Shown: positions 24,139 through 33,895 of the stretch, piece after piece
Layout of the letters: each line of letters opens with the position of its first letter
How positions within the stretch are numbered: the first letter of the stretch is position 1
Source: Pyronema omphalodes
Taxonomy: Eukaryota > Ascomycota > Pezizomycetes > Pezizales > Pyronemataceae
Length of the DNA: 64,000 nt
NCBI GenBank assembly: GCA_024516155.1
Contig: JAJJXM010000060.1
Location: 186,001 to 250,000, forward strand
Reading direction: 5' to 3'
Made by a program: the position numbers and the translations under genes
Notes under the pieces: generated by a model
The model's input: only the letters and a program-made list of their open reading frames with translations
Told to the model about the DNA's origin: nothing
Databases searched by the model: none

Positions 24139-24768
24139 ATGTCCTCATCATCGTCATCAACCCCTGTTCCGACCAGGAGCAGAACCCCTTGCCTGTCCTT
24201 TCCGGAGTCCATCTCATTTGAGAAGGATATACTGGATGGAGAAAGCACGATCTCTTCTGCTTTGTCGACACTCAACAGTGATCTCTTTACACCAACTTTG
24301 AACAGTAACCTTGTTGAATCTGGAAGCTCACAGGACAGACCCATTCCGGATATGTTCCAGGGCAAACAGAAGGCTCGCAAGGGCCAAATCTGGCTGCCAG
24401 CCAAGGACTGTGAAGTTCTGATTGGGGGCAAGCCGAGATGGCATTGCAATAGATGTGAGTCAAGATCAAATATATCTACATCGAGAAGATTCTAATGATG
24501 AGACGGCCCTAATCCCAGAACCGCTGTAACCTTTGCAATAACCTCGACAAGAAATCAACGCAATCATCTACAGGAGGTCCACAACATTGGCCCGGATGGT
24601 CCGATCGGCACTCAAAATCAGGGCAAACACCAGACTACAATTCAGTCTGCATTTGACAATAAGCTGTCACAACGCTCCCGTGACATGCTCCTGGCCTCCG
24701 CCGTCACCACCGCAGGGCTATGGGTGATCGTCATCACCCTAGCAACCTGCTACGCTGTCATGAAGTGA
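24139..24768 (+). pseudogene. truncated hAT-type BED-finger transposase fused to LTR-encoded tail
   Basis: I infer exons 24139-24458 and 24519-24768 (intron donor GTCAAG, acceptor CCCAG, branch CTAAT), which give 189 aa. After a Ser/Thr-rich N-terminus comes a BED-like zinc finger: a Lys-rich GQIWLPAKDCEV segment, the Cys pair in WHCNRC, then NHLQEVHNIG. A GPIGTQ...QTTIQSAF segment follows, which in fungal hAT transposases links the finger to the catalytic domain. At 24665 the gene is cut by the LTR of element 1; the catalytic domain is missing. The frame is kept across the junction, so translation would continue into the hydrophobic tail encoded by the LTR and stop at 24766-24768. The hAT assignment is from recognition of the finger context only. 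Expression is unknown. Confidence 0.6.
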
Positions 24769-24855
24769 AGGGATAGGGTTAGGGCAATGGGGCTGGGCCC
24801 CTTGCCGAGGATTTTCATATGTTCGGAGTTATTTCTTATTTGGATTTCTTTTAGG

Positions 24856-25160
24856 TATCACGGCGGCTAGGAAAATGTTGGAATCTTTTACTTCTCTCTT
24901 TTGGTATGTACTCTTTCTTTACTATTTGGAATTACGGCGGTTAGCCAGGAAGTTATCTCTTTCGGTATGTACTCTTTCTTTGCTATTTGGAATCACGGCG
25001 GTTAGCCGGTAGTTATCTCTTTTGGTATGTACTCTTTCCTTGTTATTATTACTATTTGGAATTACGGCGTTTAGTTATCTTGCTTTCTTATTTGGAATTA
25101 CGGCGGTTGGCAAATGTTGGGGAATGTTGGTCATGTATGTAGTTATCACGGCGGTTAGCA
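24856..25160 (+). promoter_or_regulatory. array of ACGGCGGTTAG motifs in U3
   Basis: Copies of (T/C)ACGGCGGYTAG or close variants lie near 24857, 24932, 24992, 25062, 25097 and 25146. Several sit in a longer repeated unit GGTATGTACTCTTTCTTT / ATTTGGAATTACGG / AGTTATCTC of roughly 60-75 bp. The arrangement looks like an enhancer array for a CGG-binding (for example Zn2Cys6) factor; that role is inference. Confidence 0.6.
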
Positions 25161-25166
25161 TTGGGA

Positions 25167-25204
25167 GCATTCTCCGCAGGCGGAGAATGCTGAGTCACGA
25201 GTCA
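25167..25204 (+). promoter_or_regulatory. perfect hairpin followed by GCN4/AP-1-like sites
   Basis: GCATTCTCCGC and GCGGAGAATGC form 11-bp arms around AG. Directly after comes TGAGTCACGAGTCA, containing TGAGTCA, the consensus of Gcn4/CPC1-type bZIP factors. The same block is at 40931-40968 and, altered, in the solo LTR. Confidence 0.6.
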
Positions 25205-25465
25205 TGAAGGAACAAGTATAAGAGGAGGAAATTTGTATGTAGTTTATTTCTTCACGCAATCAAGTTTCTATTTACCACAATCCTATCTACAAAAGTTCCC
25301 TTGTGATATCCCATCTCGCCAAACTCACCTGTGATTTCCCAAGCCCACAAACCCTTGCCCATTCCCAACTTACCAGCCTTACCTAACCCGCCGCCGCCCT
25401 CCTCGCCGCCGAAAACCCCGCGCTGCCTGTCGTCAGTAACCGTGGATACGGATTCTGATATTTGA

Positions 25466-26373
25466 TTGCGTCCTGTGTACGACACCCAACGCGGAACGAA
25501 GACCCAGAAAACCCAGAGAACCCAGAAGACCCAGAAAACCCAGAAGAAGGCGCACACAGTGGCATCCTTTCAGCTAAAAGAGCTCGGAGAACATATCGAA
25601 CAAGAACCGACCGGATCGGCAAGCCCAGTGACCCCCGAACAACCATCCAGACCCCAGACCCCCGAATCACCCGAACTCCCCCATACCTCTACCGACGACC
25701 CTGCGGAAATGGCGACCCCGGCAGGATTGGGACTTGTCACTCCGGTCACTATGACCCAGGAGCAGTTGAACCAGATCCTCATTCAACTCCATCGCCCCAC
25801 GACAAACAGTAACCCCAAGGTGGAAGACCCGGAGCTGTACTACGGTGAACGGACCAAGCTGAGGGCATTCCTGACGCAATGTGAACTGAAGTTCAATTGT
25901 GAAGGGAATAGATTCGACACCGAACAGAAAAAGGTGAACTATGCGAGCTCCCGCTGTAGAGGTAACGCTTGGGCATGGATCGAGCCGTCCATCAAGGAGG
26001 GGAAAAGCGTATACACGACCTGGGAGGCCTTTAAGACTGCTGTCAGTAGGGCTTTCGGGGAAGCCGACTCAAAAGAAGTAGCAAGAAGAAAGTTCAAGAT
26101 GATCAGGCAGGGCGCGCGATCCGCCGCTGCATACTGGGCCGAATTTCAAAGGATCAAATCCGATTTAAGATACAATGACGAGACCTACATCGATCAATTC
26201 AGTGATGGACTAAACACAGACGTCCAACGACAGTTGGCACTCCTTGATGAACGACCAACGGATCTCACGGAGTTCGCCACCAAGGCCATAGCGTTAGACA
26301 ACCGACTATTCAACTTCCGAACCCTGAGGACTCGGTATGAACCTCAATTCTATCACCACCCCCATCTTAAGGG
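25466..26373 (+). CDS. element 1 Gag, N-terminal part (interrupted by element 2)
   Basis: The frame is open from 25466, just after a TGA, but its first ATG is at 25709, which I take as the likely start (M-A-T-P-A-G). Residues after LRAFLTQCELKF through WAEFQRIKSDLRY and TEFATKAIALDNRLF form a Ty3-type retrotransposon Gag capsid domain. The 243 nt before the ATG encode a Gln/Lys/Thr-repeat and Pro-rich segment and could be leader. The frame is broken at 26374 by the LTR of element 2 and resumes at 35292. Without the insert the frame would be continuous. Confidence 0.85.
26369..26373. repeat. target site duplication AAGGG, left
   Basis: It is identical to 35287-35291 at the right end of element 2. 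Confidence 0.92.
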
Positions 26374-27764
26374 TGTCACACCCTATAATGTGTGAAGATA
26401 GAATTGGTATCATATATAACGCTATGGAGAATATGGCAAACTCGACAGGAGAATGAATAATTGAGTTAGTATCCCGGGCCGGAACCCCCAGAGGAGCTCC
26501 GGCTAGCCACGTCACGTGATTCGTGACTTTCCGATAGGACCTCACGAGGATCCCGGCCCGAGGCGTCGAAACTATTATTCACTGTCAGTTTGGGAGGACT
26601 CAGGACGGAGAAGGGGAAAAGGAACACTTACCTCAAGGGTGTCGACTTACCCTTGAGACAACTACGAACGACGCTGATGGAGAACGCAGAAGACGACGAA
26701 AGGTCACCTCCTTATACCTGAGGAGTATTCGGCAATACACGGCTACAATAGGGGCTGCATAGGAACAGGAGATTCCAAGAAGATGCAGATGCGGCGCAAG
26801 AGTGTCATCCGGTGTTACGAGTTGGGTGGACAGTTAGGCGAAGAGATAAGGCAGAGTCTAGTCAGCAAACAGGAGTGGAATGCAGGACAAGGGTCAACAG
26901 TGCATTAGCATGAGACGACGTCCAGCAGGGAACTCCACTCAGGAAACCTGTTTGATGGAACTGATATGACGCGTCCTTAGGCCTAGAGCTGCCAACTTGG
27001 AACAAGACGGCGGTTGCATCCACACCAGGGTGTGGCTGCGCGCAAGTGCGCGCAGGTGGGGCACATATGACATCACACAGGAATGTGACGGAGTGATCCA
27101 CTCCGGTAGGGCATCAGGATGCCTTATGATGTCAGTGACCTCTACTTGCAATCGAGATTCTCTAGGGAGATCTATGATGGCGCGACTCATCCGATAAATG
27201 ACTCATGCGTCATTATCACAGGAGTTCATGCATGATGCAGTCAGACGGAGTTGCCCTCCGGTGTGACTCATAACCCCAGCACCTCATTGGAAGGTGTGGT
27301 AGTACGGTGAGCTATTTCAAGGATTAATCTGACCAGGGCGAGCATTATGCAAGTGAGCAATTAATTTAATTGCGCGCTTAGTATGATGCAAGCCTCAGCA
27401 GATGCGTCTCAGCTTTGACCCATGTCTTATCTCCTAAGCTCAGTTTGGCAGTTGGTTCCCCAAGGAAGGCTGGGCGAACTTGTAGACCAAAGTCTATAAA
27501 AGACCCTATGTCTTCCCTCTGTCTCCTCCATCATCAACCATTGATCCTATACGCGACGATACCACATCTACACCAACGAATACCTCCGAAGACGACCCTT
27601 AAGTTTATTCGGCCTGTGATCGATTGATTTACTTCCTAGCTTTATCTTTGGAACGAAGTGTCTGTTAGTTCTTGGGAACGAAGTGTTTGTCTACATCCAG
27701 AACGAAGCATTCGAGTTACAATCGAAAAAGCCTCTGCATAGTCAGGACTGTGCCCAGGTTCACA
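26374..27764 (+). repeat. element 2 5' LTR (1391 bp)
   Basis: It begins TGTCACACCC and ends GGTTCACA. A TATA box TATAAAAG lies at 27495-27502. Two adjacent perfect hairpins sit at 27020-27055 (CCACACC/GGTGTGG and CTGCGCGC/GCGCGCAG). Three GAACGAAG words occur about 25 bp apart from 27651. Short ORFs inside it are identical in both LTRs only because the LTRs are identical. Confidence 0.95.
27495..27502 (+). promoter_or_regulatory. TATA box of element 2 LTR
   Basis: TATAAAAG is followed about 30 bp later by a pyrimidine-rich CTTCCCTCTGTCTCCTCC likely initiator region. The 3' LTR copy is at 35017-35024. Confidence 0.7.
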
Positions 27765-27873
27765 CTATAAACTTAAGGCTACAAGCTACCAAGTTTATTA
27801 ATCGACACGAATACGAAAAGACCCTCTTCTAGGGCAAGCCTTATCAATTTCCGAAAACACATTCTATTCAGCA

Positions 27874-30033
27874 ATGTCTTCCTTCCCCAGAATCACTGCC
27901 TCCCCGGCACCCCGCGACGATGACGACGTTTCCATGACCAATGCAGTGGAAATCTATCGCCCTCAAACATGGGACGAGCTCTCTGGGCCAGGAAAGGCAG
28001 CACGCCAGGGGACCAGTGTTGACAGGAACCAACTTCCTGATTGGTTCATCAAGATGGTGGAGAAGATGCAAATGACAGAAAGGGATGTTCAGGGATTGAT
28101 GGCAGCCCTTAGAACCGAAGGAGCGACGGTACAAGCAGATATCAATTACATGAAGTACTAATATGACGAGATGGCTAAGACAATGCAACAAGCCTACGAT
28201 GTTGTGTTGCGGCAAGGGAATATCGACAGAGAACTGAGCCAAACATCAATTGTACGACTCATTCAATCTAGCAATGAGTTTAGCTCAGATGTTTGGAATG
28301 CCATTGGGGAATTGGCAACGGATATTCAACAGAAGCAGGCAGCCCACAACCAGGCTGCTGAGCGTTTGAACATTGGTGTTAGAATCATCAATGATTACTT
28401 GAGGGACTTCTCCAACTATCAGCAAGGTTGGAATATGGGAGTTGAAGGTTGGGCAGCCACAAAAAATCAGACTGACCAACAAAGGGACGAACAGATTCGT
28501 CTTTTAGCACAAGCAGAGCAGGAGCAACAACGGAAATTGCTGGAATATGAGACTCAGAGGGAGAATGAGAAGAAGGAAATCATCGACAAGGTTATTCAAA
28601 GGGTTATGGATATGAATGCGAAGAACCAACCTATCGATGCAGAATCTTTAGCTGAGGCGGTACAAGATGAACCCCGGCGGAGGACTGTCTCCCCTAGCCT
28701 TTTCAACATAGCCATGGAGACTGCCCTGCCTGCCTCAAGGATTGCTACACCACCCCCAGCAGCAGCTGGAAATGGCGGACGAGGAAATGGACCACCAAGA
28801 AGGAGAATCACCATTCCTCCTCCGGAGCCCTCTGATAACGGAAACCGCAATCCCAGACAGCCTGCAGCACCCCCTCAACAGAACCAGCCCAGTGATAATG
28901 CAGAAGTTGAAGCTACACGATTTCTGACAGCTATCATTGATAAGATTCAAGGACCTAGGGATGGCCCCAAGAGACCCAAGATGCCAGAACTCAAGGCACC
29001 ACAATACTTTTCTGGCAAGGACAAGACCCTTTACAGAGCCTGGTGGACATCGGTACAGGACTACATTTCAACCTATGCTATGTCCTGGCCGGACGAGGAT
29101 GCACAAATCAAATGGGTTGGTAGTTTATTCACCCACAAGGCTTTGGCATGGCACCAGGAGCGTAGGAAGTCTATCCAGAAGCAGAACTTGAAGGACAATT
29201 GGGAGGCATTCTCTAGTGCGATTGAGGCAAGGTTTGAGGACAAGAGGGAAGCTCAGAAGGATGTGAAACGAATCACAGAGCTTCAATACGATGGTGATAT
29301 CGATGACTATATCACAAAATTGGAGGATTTGAACATGCGCGTTGGGGCATTGGGCCCTATGTACAGAAATGTCATATGGGAGGCCATGACCCCGGCAATT
29401 AAAAAGATGGTTTACCAGAGATATGGTGGAATTCCAAATGAAGACAGTACCCTAATTGATGCAGTAAAGGATGCTGCGCATGTTATTGAGGGATTGAATG
29501 AGGAGTTAGGATATACAAAAAAGAGAACTTTGGAAGTGCGTGGGGAACGCAAGGATAAGGGAAAGGAAAAAGAAACTGCTCATCCACGGGAGGTGCAGCA
29601 GAAGAATCAAAAGGTTAAGGATAAGGGACCAAAGAAGGAATTTGCTGGAAAAAAGGAGAAGAAATCAGAGAAGCCAGCAGTATATGCCTCAGGAAGGGAG
29701 GCTTTGCAAGGAGTGCCCCAAGCCGAAATTGACAAACATAAGAAGGACAAGGCAGACTGTTGGCGTTGTGGTCGTTCGGGACACAGAATGTATGACTGCT
29801 ATGCGAAGAAGACAGTTGGGGGAACTGACTTGGCAAAGGATGGAAAGGTAGCTTCTTCAGGGAAGAGGAAGCGTGATGATGATAATGACGATGGGCATGA
29901 ACAAAAGCCCAAGGAAACAAAGAAGGCCAAAACTGCAGCAGTAAGGCAGGATGATGAGGATACGGAAATGCCTGATGCGCAACCCAGGATTTGGGAATTG
30001 GAGGATGAGGAAAATATTCATTCGGATTTTTAA
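27874..30033 (+). CDS. element 2 Gag with one in-frame stop
   Basis: From the ATG at 27874 the frame runs 95 codons to a TAA at 28159-28161, then continues in the same frame to 30033 (about 620 codons more). The order is a coiled, Gln-rich N-terminal half, a Pro-rich linker, a capsid domain (KALAWHQERRKSIQKQNLKD through DDYITKLEDLNMRVG), a Lys/Glu-rich stretch, and a CCHC zinc knuckle CWRCGRSGHRMYDC. The stop lies near the end of an N-terminal helix. It could be a fresh nonsense mutation, a read-through site (context TAC-TAA-TAT), or the second frame could begin at the ATG 28171, 9 nt after the stop. I cannot choose from sequence alone. Confidence 0.85.
28159..28161 (+). other. in-frame TAA inside element 2 gag
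   Basis: It interrupts an otherwise continuous frame, and the next ATG in frame is at 28171. The context is described with Gag. Confidence 0.9.
30026..30033 (+). other. possible -1 slip at the element 2 gag stop
   Basis: Gag ends GAT-TTT-TAA. The pol frame (-1 relative to gag) is open from 30009, so the two overlap by about 25 nt. Five T residues let the tRNA on TTT re-pair one base back, giving TTT-TTA and entry into pol. It is not a canonical X-XXY-YYZ heptamer, so this is weak. Confidence 0.35.
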
Positions 30034-30116
30034 AGTCCTCTAGGGAGGCGTCACCCGAGGAGGAAACATATGAAGACGCAATAATTGGGAAATGTGCAGG
30101 AACAAAAAGAAAACCA

Positions 30117-33100
30117 ATGGACAGCCTTGAGTCGACCAGGACAAAGAGTCGACGATCAGACAATGGAGATGCTATTCCAGGAACTAGGGAATTAGCTCCA
30201 ACTCCTCCTCACCACGGACCGAGACCAATAATCAATATGGTTCTCCTATGGTCCAAGAATCAGCAACGCACGATTAGAGTCCTATTAGACACAGGCTCTA
30301 CTGCAGCCCTTCTGGACAAAGCCTTTGTCCAGAAATACAAAATCCCAACCGTCAAAAGAGACACCCCCCTCCAAATCCGCAACTTCAACAATGAAATAGT
30401 TGCTGGAGCAGGAGTTTTCTTTACGGTTCCATTCATCTTGCAGCATAAGAACCACTTTGTTGCAGAGTCATTTGAAGTCGCTCCACTAGATAGCGACTGC
30501 GATGCTATCCTTCCATATTGGTGGATGGCTCAACATCAGCCTTGCAACCTCTGGGGAGATCAGAACCAGATCTCATTCACCTCCGCACGTTGCAAAGAGA
30601 AGTGCACTAAGGCGCAAGCCAGTGCCTTCTCCCTCCAGGTCGACAAACATGTACTCGACCACCCAGAGGCCTTAGTCTTAGGCCATATCTCATCATTATC
30701 CACCACAGAAGAATTGTCAGAGGCACTTCAACAAGTCCCTGAGAAATTTCGTGGCTGGATCAATATTATGACAAAGGAAGCAGCAGATAGGCTTCCAGAA
30801 CACAAACCATACGACCATGCTATTGACCTGAAAGAAGGAGAGACTCCTCCCTGGGGACCTGTCTATGCTCTTAACGAAGTTGAGCTTGAGACACTTAGAG
30901 AATGGTTGAAAGATATGCTGCGTACTGGGAAAATCCGACCCTCTAAATCACCAGCAGCAGCTCCAATTCTCTTCGTCCCAAAGGCCCATGGCAGAGGTCT
31001 GAGGTTATGTGTTGACTATCGGGGCATAAACAAAATAACAATCGCCAACCGATACCCGCTCCCACTCATGTCAGAATTACAAGACAGAGTAAGAGGAGCT
31101 AAAATATTCACGAAGATGGATCTGAAGAATGGATACCATCTAATAAGAATAAAGGAAGGAGATGAATGGAAAACGGCTTTTAGGTGCCGATATGGATTAT
31201 ATGAGTTTTTGGTTATGCCTTTTGGGTTGAGCAATGCTCCAGCCACATTCCAAGATATGATGAATCATATCTTTAGAGATATGCTGGATCAAGGAGTTAT
31301 TGCCTATATTGATGATGTACTCATCTATGCGGAGACGGAAGAAAAGCATGATGAATTGGTTAAAGAAGTATTAAAAAGGTTGGAAGAAAATGGATTGGTT
31401 ATATCACCGGAAAAATGTGTCTGGGGACAAAGGAAAGTGGAATTTCTGGGATATATAATAAGCGAAAATGGGATTGAAATGGCTAAGGACAAGGTGGAAA
31501 CAGTCCTTATATGGGAACCCCCAAAGTCCTTGAAGGAAGTACAAGGCTTTCTTGGATTCGCTAACTTCTATCGGAGATTCATTAAGGACTTCTCAAGAAT
31601 ATGTCGTCCTCTTACAGAATCTACGAAAGGCGATCCAAAGAAATGGGAATGGACTGTTGCGATGGAACTAGCATTTGACGAGCTAAAGAGACGATTCACT
31701 ACAGCAACAATCTTGCATCATTTTGATCCAAGAAAGGTCTGTATTGTTGAAACTGATGCTTCGGATTTTGCTTTAGGCGCAGTTCTATCCCAGAAAGGGG
31801 ATGATGGGAAGTTGCATCCAATTGCTTTCCATTCAAGAAAATTCACTCCTGCTGAAATTAATTATGAGATTCACGACAAAGAGCTATTGGCTATTGTTGA
31901 CTCATTTAAAGTATGGAGAAGATATCTTGAAGGAGCAATGTGTACTGTGGAGGTTTACAGCGACCACCAAAACCTGGAGTACTTTACAACAACAAAAGTA
32001 CTCAATCGACGTCAAGCTAGATGGGCTCAAGAGCTTGCTGGCGTTGACTTCAAAATTTATTACAGACCTGGGGTGAAGAATGGAAAACCTGATGCTTTAT
32101 CTAGGCGTCCGGAGTTCCGCCCTGAAAAGGGGGGAGGTGAAGATCAGCCGATTACGACGATCCTGCATCAAAGTCATTTTGCATCAATTTCGTCAATCAG
32201 CACTGCTGGAGAAGGAACATCTTTCATCATTTCTTCAGCACGTCTTTCCTCTATCCCTTTGGTTAAATGGTCAGCAGAATTTTTGAAGATGGTTAAGGAA
32301 GCTGGAAAACTGGATCAGATTTATGTGGAGGCAACGAAGAAAATAAAGGAACCATTGACGATAGAAGATGGCATTCTCTATCGAAAGGAAAAACTATGGG
32401 TACCAAAGGATTTGGTAAATACAGTGCTTGAATCCGAACATGACTCTAAAATTGCAGGTCACTTCGGACAAGACAAGACTATTGAATTAATTCGAAGGAA
32501 CTTCTGGTGGCCGAAGATGGAAGAAGGAATAATAAATTATGTTAAGAGTTGTATGGAATGTCAAAAAGACAAAAAAGCGCGGCACCTGAAGTACGGATTA
32601 CTTCAACCTTTGGAATTACCCTATGCCCCGTGGCAATCAATCGCCATGGACTTCATTACAGACCTACCGGACTCAAATGGATGTGATCAACTCTGGGTAG
32701 TAGTTGATCGATTTTCGAAGATGGCCCACTTTATACCATTGCAAAAGGACGGCAAGACAACTGCAGACCTTGTCCGGATCTTTGCTAAAGAAATATGGAA
32801 GTTACATGGGCTACCTACAGATATTGTTTCGGATAGGGACTCCAGGTTCACAAGTACGACCTGGAAAGCATTTCTTGGGACACTAGCTATCAAGCCTAGA
32901 ATGTCCACAGCGTTCCACCCTCAAACTGACGGTCAAACGGAACGACTTAACCAGACAATTGAAGCATACCTCCGCTCCTTTGTCAATCATGAGATGGACG
33001 ATTGGGTTGACTTGTTGCCGATGGCAGAGTTTGCCTATAACAACTCAGTAACCACCGCTACAGGACTATCACCCTTTTATGCGAATTACGGTTACAACCC

Positions 33101-33725
33101 CATTGCCAGCAACCCTACTGCAACTGCTGTGCGAAATCCTGCCAGCAAAGCATACGCCCACTGGATGCATACTGTGCACGAAGGAGCGAAATTATCCTTA
33201 CAGAAAGCACAAGAAAGAATGAAGAAGTATGCAGACCTACAACGCAAGGAGGCCCCTACTTACCAAGTTGGAGACTTGGTTATGCTTGATGGACGACATA
33301 TCAAAACACGACGACCATCACACAAATTGGATCACAAATTACATGGTCCATTTCAAGTCCAAAAAGTCATATCCCCGACAGCAATTCGTCTCACTCTACC
33401 ACGCAAATGGAAGATTCATAATGTCTTTCATATTTCCCTACTTGAGCCTTTCCACACCGGTACAAGAGCTCCACCAGATCCAAATAAAATTCTTAGGGAA
33501 GCAGACGACGTTGAGGGAAGCGAGGAGTACGATATAGATGAAATTATGAGCAGTTATAAATCAGGAAACAGAGTACTTTACCTCGTTAAATGGCTTGGGT
33601 GGCCAAACAAGAAAGATTGGACGGCGGAACCCTTCGACAACTTTTCAGTAGGAGGTCAGGAGAAGCTCAGAGAATTCCATCTCAAGCACCCTGATGCTCC
33701 GAGGGACTACCGACTCAAAGACTAG
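30117..33725 (+). CDS. element 2 Pol (protease-RT-RNase H-integrase-chromodomain)
   Basis: From the first ATG this is 1202 aa, and the frame is open back to 30009. In order: retropepsin with LLDTGS (residues about 57-62); reverse transcriptase with AYIDDVLIY as the catalytic YIDD box; RNase H with VETDASDFALGAVLSQ; integrase zinc domain (H...H...C-x2-C in HDSKIAGHFG and SCMECQKDK); a DDE core with AMDFITDLP and IVSDRDSRFTS; and a C-terminal chromodomain (YDIDEIMSSY, YLVKWLGWPNKKDW). The domain order is that of Ty3/Gypsy chromoviruses. No stop or frameshift is present. It is probably made as a Gag-Pol fusion. Confidence 0.95.
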   Translation: MDSLESTRTKSRRSDNGDAIPGTRELAPTPPHHGPRPIINMVLLWSKNQQRTIRVLLDTGSTAALLDKAFVQKYKIPTVKRDTPLQIRNFNNEIVAGAGVFFTVPFILQHKNHFVAESFEVAPLDSDCDAILPYWWMAQHQPCNLWGDQNQISFTSARCKEKCTKAQASAFSLQVDKHVLDHPEALVLGHISSLSTTEELSEALQQVPEKFRGWINIMTKEAADRLPEHKPYDHAIDLKEGETPPWGPVYALNEVELETLREWLKDMLRTGKIRPSKSPAAAPILFVPKAHGRGLRLCVDYRGINKITIANRYPLPLMSELQDRVRGAKIFTKMDLKNGYHLIRIKEGDEWKTAFRCRYGLYEFLVMPFGLSNAPATFQDMMNHIFRDMLDQGVIAYIDDVLIYAETEEKHDELVKEVLKRLEENGLVISPEKCVWGQRKVEFLGYIISENGIEMAKDKVETVLIWEPPKSLKEVQGFLGFANFYRRFIKDFSRICRPLTESTKGDPKKWEWTVAMELAFDELKRRFTTATILHHFDPRKVCIVETDASDFALGAVLSQKGDDGKLHPIAFHSRKFTPAEINYEIHDKELLAIVDSFKVWRRYLEGAMCTVEVYSDHQNLEYFTTTKVLNRRQARWAQELAGVDFKIYYRPGVKNGKPDALSRRPEFRPEKGGGEDQPITTILHQSHFASISSISTAGEGTSFIISSARLSSIPLVKWSAEFLKMVKEAGKLDQIYVEATKKIKEPLTIEDGILYRKEKLWVPKDLVNTVLESEHDSKIAGHFGQDKTIELIRRNFWWPKMEEGIINYVKSCMECQKDKKARHLKYGLLQPLELPYAPWQSIAMDFITDLPDSNGCDQLWVVVDRFSKMAHFIPLQKDGKTTADLVRIFAKEIWKLHGLPTDIVSDRDSRFTSTTWKAFLGTLAIKPRMSTAFHPQTDGQTERLNQTIEAYLRSFVNHEMDDWVDLLPMAEFAYNNSVTTATGLSPFYANYGYNPIASNPTATAVRNPASKAYAHWMHTVHEGAKLSLQKAQERMKKYADLQRKEAPTYQVGDLVMLDGRHIKTRRPSHKLDHKLHGPFQVQKVISPTAIRLTLPRKWKIHNVFHISLLEPFHTGTRAPPDPNKILREADDVEGSEEYDIDEIMSSYKSGNRVLYLVKWLGWPNKKDWTAEPFDNFSVGGQEKLREFHLKHPDAPRDYRLKD

Positions 33726-33895
33726 GCTTAATGTTTTTTCCCACGTGGTTTTCATTAAGTTGAGTTGGTAGTAGGATGTAGGGGCTGGAGGACTACATCT
33801 ATAATTGATCACTTAATCACTTGGCTGCGGCGAGGTGCGATCACAGAATGATGAACTACGAGCTTCGGGACGAAGCTTGAACAGGGGGGAGGTGG
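33726..33895 (+). other. element 2 pol-LTR spacer with polypurine tract
   Basis: This is a non-coding 170 bp. The purine run at 33880-33895 abuts the 3' LTR and is the likely primer for plus-strand synthesis. Confidence 0.75.

Larger units (their letters stand above)
24665..25460 (+). repeat. element 1 5' LTR (796 bp)
   Basis: It runs TGTCACAACG...GATTCTGATA and agrees almost perfectly with 40428-41222. Its first 104 bp encode the last residues of ORF3. U3 carries six copies of an ACGGCGGTTAG-type motif, a perfect 11-bp inverted repeat at 25167-25190, and overlapping TGAGTCA/GAGTCA. A TATAAG box lies near 25217, so transcription probably starts around 25240-25260. Confidence 0.93.
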
